From: Actinocrinis sp046724665
GTDB taxonomy: Bacteria; Actinomycetota; Actinomycetes; Streptomycetales; Catenulisporaceae
NCBI GenBank assembly: GCA_046724665.1
Contig: JBKOWZ010000315.1
Coordinates: 1-10,592 of the forward strand
Length of the DNA stretch: 10,592 nucleotides
Reading direction: 5' to 3'
How positions within the stretch are numbered: the first letter of the stretch is position 1; each line of letters starts with the position of its first letter. The translations under genes were made by a program, and so were the position numbers. The notes beneath the pieces are model-generated. The model made no database searches. It was not told the DNA's origin and saw nothing but the letters and a program-made list of their open reading frames with translations. Below, in pieces: positions 6,135 to 10,592 of the stretch.

Positions 6135-6140
6135 TAGGCT
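6135..6140 (+). promoter_or_regulatory. Predicted purD -10 element
   Basis: TAGGCT, a common actinomycete -10, ends 7 bases before GTG 6148. There is no ribosome site between them, so purD may also be read from a leaderless mRNA. I see no good -35 at 15-19 bases upstream; the spacer overlaps the divergent nitroreductase promoter. Confidence 0.45.
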
Positions 6141-6147
6141 AGAGCGC

Positions 6148-7413
6148 GTGAAGATCCTGGTTATCGGCGGAGGCGGGCGTGAGCACGCGATCTGCCACGC
6201 ACTCAGCCTCGACGGGTCTGTGACCGAGCTGTCGTGCGCACCGGGCAACCCCGGCATCGCCCGCGTCGCGGCGCTGTACCACGTCGATCCGCTCGATCCG
6301 GATGGTGTCCGACAACTGGCGCAGCGGCTCGGCGTGGACCTCGTGGTGATCGGACCTGAGGCGCCGTTGGTCGCCGGCGTCGCCGACGCGGTACGCGACG
6401 CGGGGATCGCGGTCTTCGGTCCGTCAAAGGCCGCCGCGCAGCTCGAGGGATCTAAGGCCTTCGCGAAGGAGATCATGGCGGCGGCGCAGGTGCCGACCGC
6501 CGAGTCCTTCGTCTGTTCTACGCCTGAGGAGGCTGAGCGTGCTCTCGACGCGTTCGGCCCGCCTTATGTCGTCAAGGACGACGCGCTCGCTGCGGGTAAG
6601 GGCGTCGTGGTGACGGATGATCGGGCCGCCGCGCTCGCACACGCCGTTGCGTGCGGTCGTGTGGTGATCGAGGAGTTCCTGGACGGTCCTGAGGTATCGC
6701 TGTTCGCTGTGACGGACGGCGTGACCGTCGTGCCGCTGCAACCCGCGCAGGACTTCAAGCGCGTAGGTGACGACGACTCAGGTCCCAATACAGGCGGCAT
6801 GGGTGCGTACTCGCCGCTGCCCTGGGCCCCTGAGGGACTTGTGGATGACGTTGTGCAGCGCGTACTTCAGCCAACCGTCGATGAGTTACGCCGCCGTGGG
6901 ACGCCTTTCGTCGGGCTGCTCTACGCCGGGCTCGCGCTCACCAAGCGCGGCGTGCAGGTCGTCGAGTTCAACGTGCGCTTTGGCGACCCGGAGACCCAAG
7001 TGGTCCTCCCGCTACTTAAGAGCCCCCTCGCACCGCTGCTCCACCACGCGGCGACCGGCACGCTCGCCGAGATCGAGCCGCTGCGTTGGCACGGCGGCGC
7101 TGCGGTCACCGTCGTGCTCGCCGCGTCCGGCTACCCCGCAGCGCCGCGCAGCGGCGATCCGATCACCGGACTCGACCGCGCAGAGGCGATGGGTGCGGTC
7201 ACCGTCTATCAGGCCGGCACGGCGATGGACGCCGGCGAACAGGAGCTGAGGAGCGCCGGCGGCCGGGTACTCGCCGTCACCGCGAGGGGGGCTGACCTCG
7301 CCGAAGCCCGTGGCACGGCCTACGCCGCGTTGGCCGAGATCGACTTGCCGGGCAGCCACCATCGCACAGACATCGCGGCTAAGGCGACCGCCGGGTTGAT
7401 AAGCGCGCCGTAG
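6148..7413 (+). CDS. purD: Phosphoribosylamine-glycine ligase (GARS)
   Basis: PurD joins glycine to 5-phosphoribosylamine with ATP, step 2 of de novo purine synthesis, in the cytosol. It has 421 residues, full length for the monofunctional enzyme. Domains in order: N-terminal phosphate-binding loop MKILVIGGGGREHA (1-14); IGPEAPLVAG (68-77); the ATP-grasp glycine-rich loop KDDALAAGKG (143-152); EEFLDGPEVS (175-184); the signature DFKRVGDDDSGPNTGGMGAY (202-221); the metal-binding RFGDPETQ (277-284, the family signature); and a C-terminal domain ending HHRTDIAAKA. GTG 6148 is chosen because the conserved N-terminus begins exactly there; the open frame continues upstream but the protein would then run antisense through the nitroreductase gene. 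Codon use is noticeably richer in A/T-ending codons than in purB, with CTA, CTT and one TTA (6886-6888, L247). A candidate terminator lies 130 bases downstream. Confidence 0.97.
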   Translation: MKILVIGGGGREHAICHALSLDGSVTELSCAPGNPGIARVAALYHVDPLDPDGVRQLAQRLGVDLVVIGPEAPLVAGVADAVRDAGIAVFGPSKAAAQLEGSKAFAKEIMAAAQVPTAESFVCSTPEEAERALDAFGPPYVVKDDALAAGKGVVVTDDRAAALAHAVACGRVVIEEFLDGPEVSLFAVTDGVTVVPLQPAQDFKRVGDDDSGPNTGGMGAYSPLPWAPEGLVDDVVQRVLQPTVDELRRRGTPFVGLLYAGLALTKRGVQVVEFNVRFGDPETQVVLPLLKSPLAPLLHHAATGTLAEIEPLRWHGGAAVTVVLAASGYPAAPRSGDPITGLDRAEAMGAVTVYQAGTAMDAGEQELRSAGGRVLAVTARGADLAEARGTAYAALAEIDLPGSHHRTDIAAKATAGLISAP

Positions 7414-7545
7414 TAAGCGCAGAGTAATCACATCACCACGTAGTGGCGACAGTGTGGCGCCTACGCGGTTCAAGCGGATCAACAGGCTCACCCGAACGAG
7501 CGGAAAACCACTTCGCCCGCATGCTCTCGCTCCGAGCTCGGCGCT

Positions 7546-7570
7546 ACGCTCCGAGTAAGGGAGCGTTTCT
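7546..7570 (+). terminator. Candidate intrinsic terminator downstream of purD
   Basis: ACGCTCC (7546-7552) pairs with GGAGCGT (7560-7566) around the seven-base loop GAGTAAG, followed by TTCT. A second copy of CGCTCCGAG lies just upstream (7528-7536; the other at 7547-7555), overlapping the palindrome CCGAGCTCGG (7532-7541), so alternative pairings are possible. It lies 130 bases after the purD stop. This is the most terminator-like structure in the 295-base spacer, which otherwise shows no supportable gene. Confidence 0.5.
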
Positions 7571-7617
7571 CGCGCTCGGTCGCCGTAGGGGTCGCGTCGG
7601 CTGGCCGGCGGTGCATC

Positions 7618-7654
7618 CGGCGTACCGTGCGCCGACCGGGCCACGGTGGCCCGG
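7618..7654. repeat. Two adjacent hairpins before the M48-like gene
   Basis: CGGCGTA (7618-7624) pairs with TGCGCCG (7628-7634) around CCG, including one G-T pair. One base later CCGGGCCA (7636-7643) pairs perfectly with TGGCCCGG (7647-7654) around CGG. They lie 55 bases before the TTG start of the next gene. Neither has a T tract. They could be part of a terminator region, an mRNA leader structure or an operator. Confidence 0.4.
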
Positions 7655-7708
7655 CCTGCGCCCTCCGGCGACCCAGCCACCTGCGTTCACGATTCGGGGT
7701 GAGCACGG

Positions 7709-8992
7709 TTGACCGCGGCTTCGACCGGTGCCGTCCGCCAGGCCCGCGCCATCACGCGGATCTGCGGCTTCGCCGCGGCCTGCTGGATCGCCCTGGCCGC
7801 GGCGATATCGCTGGGCGTCCTCGCGGTCTTCCCGAGCCCGATCGGCCTGCCCCTGGTGGTGCTGGTGGTCGGGCTCTGTGCTTTTCCGCTGGTGCGCTTC
7901 GTCCGGATCGTGCCGCCCCTCTCACTCACCGTGCGCCCCGACTCGGGCGCCTACGGTGAACTGATGCTCGCCGTCCGCCAGGTCACCGCGGCGCTCGGTG
8001 TGAGCGAGCCGGCCAGACTTGAGCTGTCCCCGGACTGTGACGCGTGGCTCGAGCCACGCCCCGAGGGGCCGGTGCTGGTGATCGGCGCGCCGTTCCTGTG
8101 GTGGCTGCGCGTGAGCGAGTTGCGTGGCCTGCTCGCCCCGGTGCTCGCAGGCATGGACGCTGCGCACGATGCGGTGATCGGCCGCGCGCGCAGACTCGTG
8201 CGCAGGCTGGACATCGCCGAGCTGCACGGCTGTCGGCCGTGGCCGCGCTCGTTCATCGTCACCATCGCTGCGGCGTGCCGTATCCGGGCCGAGGGGATGG
8301 AACGCGCGATCGGCGCGGCGGCCGCGGAACGCGCCCGGATCGTCGAGCCGGCCAGTCGCGTGTACGCCCACGAGCAGGCGGGCCTGGTCGCCGTCGGCTG
8401 GGACCGCTTGCTGACCAGGCTCGCCATGCCTGCGTGGCGGCGCGGCTATGCCCCGGAGACATTGAACGCGGCGCTGGTCGCGGCGCTGACCGAACTGGGG
8501 CAGCGCGACAAGGTCGGGGTGGGCCTGGCCGACCGGCTCACCGAGCGCCCCGCCTGCGACCTGCTCGACGAGCCCGGCCTGGTCGATCGGGCCGTGTCCG
8601 CCCTCGCGCCGCAGGTCTACCAGGGCAGACCGGTCAACCGGCCGCTGGCCTGGACTCGCTATGTGGCCACGGTCGCCGAGCCCGCGCTGCGTGCCGAGGC
8701 CGCCGACGCCCCGGACCATCCGCTGATCGCGAAGGTCCGCGCGCTGCTCGACGTGCACGCCCGTCCGCACGGCCCGGGGGAGTTGGCCGCCGGGTTGCGC
8801 GCGGTCGTCCAGTGCGGCCTGGTCGATCAGGGCCTTGCGATGTGGGACATCGACTGGCTGGACGGCGTGATCCTGCGCGACGCGACCGGGCACGCCGTGC
8901 CGGTTGACGAGCTTGTCCACGGATTGCTCGACAACGCCGACTTCGCCGCCCTGCGCGACTGGATCAACCAGGCGTCCAGCCTGCGCGCCTGA
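7709..8992 (+). CDS. Membrane protein resembling M48 peptidases but lacking the zinc motif
   Basis: A 427-residue protein between purD and purB. The TTG start at 7709 has GGTGAG (7698-7703) 5 bases upstream; a GTG at 7699 is out of frame. Two hydrophobic helices, about 18-41 and 46-67, are followed by a soluble domain. The stretch LELSPDCDAWLEPRPEGPVL (104-123) then VIGAPFLWWLRVSELRGLLA (124-143) follows the pattern of M48-type membrane metallopeptidases just before HExxH (roughly: hydrophobic strand, G-x-P/L-L, ELRAVLAHE). Here the aligned positions read P144, V145 and G148, so both zinc His and the catalytic Glu are missing; I see no other HExxH in the protein. The long Ala/Arg-rich C-terminal part (about 180-427) matches nothing I know, but third-position G/C bias is strong and the frame is clearly coding. 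My reading is a non-catalytic relative of M48 proteases, by eye only; a plain uncharacterised membrane protein is the alternative. Confidence 0.8.
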   Translation: MTAASTGAVRQARAITRICGFAAACWIALAAAISLGVLAVFPSPIGLPLVVLVVGLCAFPLVRFVRIVPPLSLTVRPDSGAYGELMLAVRQVTAALGVSEPARLELSPDCDAWLEPRPEGPVLVIGAPFLWWLRVSELRGLLAPVLAGMDAAHDAVIGRARRLVRRLDIAELHGCRPWPRSFIVTIAAACRIRAEGMERAIGAAAAERARIVEPASRVYAHEQAGLVAVGWDRLLTRLAMPAWRRGYAPETLNAALVAALTELGQRDKVGVGLADRLTERPACDLLDEPGLVDRAVSALAPQVYQGRPVNRPLAWTRYVATVAEPALRAEAADAPDHPLIAKVRALLDVHARPHGPGELAAGLRAVVQCGLVDQGLAMWDIDWLDGVILRDATGHAVPVDELVHGLLDNADFAALRDWINQASSLRA

Positions 8993-9015
8993 CTCGCTCA
9001 CCTGCGGCGGCAAAG

Positions 9016-9037
9016 TTATCCACAGGGTTTGTCCACA
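9016..9037 (+). promoter_or_regulatory. Two tandem DnaA boxes upstream of purB
   Basis: TTATCCACA (9016-9024) is an exact match to the classical DnaA R-box, and TTGTCCACA (9029-9037) is the form preferred in Streptomyces. They are in the same orientation with four bases (GGGT) between them, starting 23 bases after the preceding stop codon and ending 101 bases before the purB GTG. The match is seen directly; binding and a regulatory role are inferred. Confidence 0.7.
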
Positions 9038-9138
9038 GTCTGGCGGCGAAATCCCCGCCGGGACTTGCGCTCATGGAGAATGGACTTCGGCGGGCCAGGT
9101 CTGTCCCGCTGAAACCACCTGATAAGGAGCAGGAAGCC

Positions 9139-10449
9139 GTGATCGGACGGTACACCCTCCCGGACATGGGCCGCGTGTGGAGCGACGCCCACAAGTACGA
9201 GCTGTGGTGCCAGGTCGAGACCCTGGTGATGGAAGCGCACGTCGCCGCCGGTGCGATCCCGGCCGACGCGCTCGCCGCCGTGCGCGAAGCACCCGCCCCC
9301 ACCCCGGAGGCGGTCGCCGAGATCGAGGCGGTCACCCAGCACGATGTGATCGCGTTCCTGTCCGCCTGGGCCGACAACACCGAACCGCGCGAGGCGGCCG
9401 CCTACGTGCACTTCGGGATGACGTCGTCCGACCTGCTCGACACCGCCCTGGCCCTCCAGCTGGTCGAGGCCGGCGACCTGATCCTGGAGAAGGCGGACCG
9501 GCTGGTGGCCGTACTGCGCGACCATGCTCTCGCGCACCGGGCCACCCTGCGCGTCGGCCGTACACACGGCATCCACGGGGAGCCCGACGTGTGGGGCCAT
9601 CGGGTGGCCGATCTCGCCTACGCGGTCGCGCGGTCCCGCGACCGGATCCGCGCCGCGCGCGCCGCGGTGGGCGTGATGGCGATCTCCGGGGCGGTGGGCA
9701 CGTACTCGAACATCGACCCGGCGGTGGAGCGGTACGTCGCGCAGCGGCTCGGGCTCAGGCCGGCGGAGGTCTCGACCCAGGTGGTCATCCGGGACGGGAT
9801 CTCCGAGTGGGTCTGCGCTCTGGCGGTGATGGCCACCGTCCTGGAGACCATCGCCCTGGAGGTCCGGCACGGGCAGCGCACCGAGGTACGCGAGCTGTGG
9901 GAGCCCTTCGGCAAGGGGCAGAAGGGCTCCTCCGCGATGCCGCACAAGAAGAACCCGATCATGTCGGAGCGGCTGGCCGGCATGGCGCGCATCGTGCGCG
10001 CGCAGATCGTGCCCGTGATGGAGGGCATCCCGCTGTGGCACGAGCGGGACATCTCGCACTCCTCCACCGAACGCATCGCCCTGCCGGACGCCTCCATCGC
10101 GCTCGACTACATGCTCAACCTGACGATCCGCCTGATGAGCGGCCTGGTCGTGGACGCCGAGCGGATGCGGGCCAACCTGGAGTCCACCGGCGGGCTGATC
10201 TACACCTCCACGGTGCTGCTCGAACTGGTCAACATGGGCCTGGCCCGGGACACCGAGGCCTATCCGCTCACCCAGCGCGCGGCGATGAAGACCTGGGAGA
10301 CCGGCCGCCCGTTCCGCGAGACGCTGCGCGAGGAGGCGGCGGCCGCGGACCTGAAGATCGACGAGGCGCGGCTCGACGAGGTCTGCCGCCCCGAACGCTT
10401 CGTCGCGAACCTCTCCGGCATGTTCGACCGGCTCGCGGAGCTGACCTGA
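9139..10449 (+). CDS. purB: Adenylosuccinate lyase
   Basis: PurB removes fumarate from SAICAR (step 8 of IMP synthesis) and from adenylosuccinate (last step to AMP). It is a homotetramer in the cytosol. Start GTG 9139 follows AAGGAG (9124-9129) by 9 bases and gives the family N-terminus MIGRYTLPDMGRVWSD; an ATG at 9073 would add 22 residues not seen in the family. It has 436 residues, usual length. Motifs: QHDVIAFL (67-74), HFGMTSSDLLDT (91-102), GRTHGIHGEP (140-149, with H143 a likely catalytic His), the fumarase/aspartase-superfamily signature GSSAMPHKKNP (263-273) with the catalytic Ser loop, and DISHSSTERIALPD (304-317). The short Bacillus-type architecture, not the longer E. coli type, is evident. 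The gene stands 146 bases after the M48-like gene, behind two DnaA boxes. A new open frame begins one base after its stop. Confidence 0.97.
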   Translation: MIGRYTLPDMGRVWSDAHKYELWCQVETLVMEAHVAAGAIPADALAAVREAPAPTPEAVAEIEAVTQHDVIAFLSAWADNTEPREAAAYVHFGMTSSDLLDTALALQLVEAGDLILEKADRLVAVLRDHALAHRATLRVGRTHGIHGEPDVWGHRVADLAYAVARSRDRIRAARAAVGVMAISGAVGTYSNIDPAVERYVAQRLGLRPAEVSTQVVIRDGISEWVCALAVMATVLETIALEVRHGQRTEVRELWEPFGKGQKGSSAMPHKKNPIMSERLAGMARIVRAQIVPVMEGIPLWHERDISHSSTERIALPDASIALDYMLNLTIRLMSGLVVDAERMRANLESTGGLIYTSTVLLELVNMGLARDTEAYPLTQRAAMKTWETGRPFRETLREEAAAADLKIDEARLDEVCRPERFVANLSGMFDRLAELT

Positions 10450-10450
10450 C

Positions 10451-10592
10451 ATGACCACGCCCCCCGCTCCCGGCCCCGTCCCCAGCCCCTCCGCCTCCAC
10501 CCCTGCCCCTGCCCTCGGCCTCGGTACCTCCGCCTCCTCCGCCCCTGCCCTCGGCCCCGGTCCCGGTACCTCCGGCTCCGCCGCCTCCGGTC
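10451..10592 (+). CDS. Start of a Pro/Ala/Ser/Gly-rich protein (partial)
   Basis: ATG 10451 lies one base after the purB stop, with GGAG (10437-10440) 10 bases before it, and the frame stays open to the window edge (47 codons). The residues are almost only P, A, S, G, T, L and V, beginning MTTPPAPGPVPS. This is a disordered, low-complexity N-terminus of the kind seen as a linker in actinomycete proteins; the functional domain must lie beyond the edge. Tight spacing suggests coupling to purB. I cannot name it. Another purine gene with an unusual extension is possible, but not shown. Confidence 0.6.
   Translation, partial: MTTPPAPGPVPSPSASTPAPALGLGTSASSAPALGPGPGTSGSAASG
10505..10574 (+). repeat. 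Imperfect tandem repeat of 36-42 bases in the last open frame
   Basis: GCCCCTGCCCTCGGCC occurs at 10505-10520 and 10541-10556 (36 bases apart). Each copy is followed by CGGTACCTCCG, at 10522-10532 and 10564-10574; the second unit has six extra bases. The protein repeats APALGLGTSAS as APALGPGPGTSGS. The repeat is in frame (multiples of three), which supports coding. Confidence 0.7.

Noticed and set aside
5524..6147. Upstream extension of the purD frame
   Set aside because: The conserved PurD N-terminus begins at GTG 6148; the extension is antisense to the nitroreductase gene.
6839..6847. TGTGGATGA inside purD as a reverse DnaA box
   Set aside because: One mismatch from the consensus, within coding sequence and without a partner box.
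7443..7712. An 89-codon plus-strand open frame in the purD/M48-like spacer
   Set aside because: No ribosome site, Arg/Pro-rich random composition, and it runs through several hairpins and into the start of the next gene.
9016..10500. A long open frame of 494 codons on the minus strand opposite purB
   Set aside because: It is antisense to an unmistakable PurB. Its His/Arg/Gly/Asp-rich composition is what the reverse complement of a high-GC gene produces.

Overview
The window looks like chromosomal DNA of a high-GC actinomycete. The evidence is the strong G/C bias at third codon positions, the GTG and TTG starts, TAnnnT-type -10 elements placed directly in front of start codons, and a Dcd protein that follows the actinobacterial (Mycobacterium/Streptomyces type) pattern almost residue by residue. 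A Streptomyces- or Catenulispora-like organism is plausible, but I infer that from memory of protein families and have no alignment. The content is mostly core metabolism with several poorly described neighbours. I see no transposase, phage, CRISPR, toxin-antitoxin or biosynthetic cluster.

Layout, left to right. (1) 1-1073, plus strand: the tail of an unidentified gene, a hairpin, then a MurR/RpiR-type regulator whose SIS domain has lost its usual phosphosugar-binding signatures. (2) 1229-1873, plus strand: a small single-pass membrane protein with a DUF4097-like beta-rich outer domain and two cysteine pairs. It converges with (3) 3414-1889, minus strand: dcd, encoding a probable bifunctional dCTP deaminase/dUTPase, followed by a 284-residue protein of unknown function. 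The two are separated by a 92-base gap containing a perfect 17-base dyad. (4) 3567-3688, plus strand: tRNA-Gly(CCC) with a strong intrinsic terminator. (5) 6084-3717, minus strand: four enzyme genes in a row, namely nitroreductase, HAD hydrolase (GTGA overlap), pyridoxamine-phosphate-oxidase-like split-barrel protein, and metallo-beta-lactamase-fold hydrolase. (6) 6148-10592, plus strand: purD, a hairpin-rich spacer of 295 bases, a membrane protein that resembles an M48 protease without its HExxH zinc site, two tandem DnaA boxes, purB, and the start of a Pro/Ala/Ser/Gly-rich protein.

How the genes fit together. PurD (step 2) and PurB (step 8 of de novo IMP synthesis and the last step of AMP synthesis) supply purines, while Dcd supplies dUMP for thymidylate, so nucleotide supply is the clearest theme. 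The DnaA boxes about 100 bases before purB raise the possibility of a link between replication initiation and purine synthesis. The nitroreductase and purD promoters diverge from a 63-base spacer. dcd, the nitroreductase and purD each have a -10-like hexamer 6-7 bases before the start codon, which suggests leaderless mRNAs. purD also contains a TTA leucine codon, which is rare in such genomes.

The points most worth following up are the tandem DnaA boxes, the protease-like protein with no zinc site, the TTA codon in purD, and the unknown protein behind dcd. I found no clear-cut new multi-gene system.
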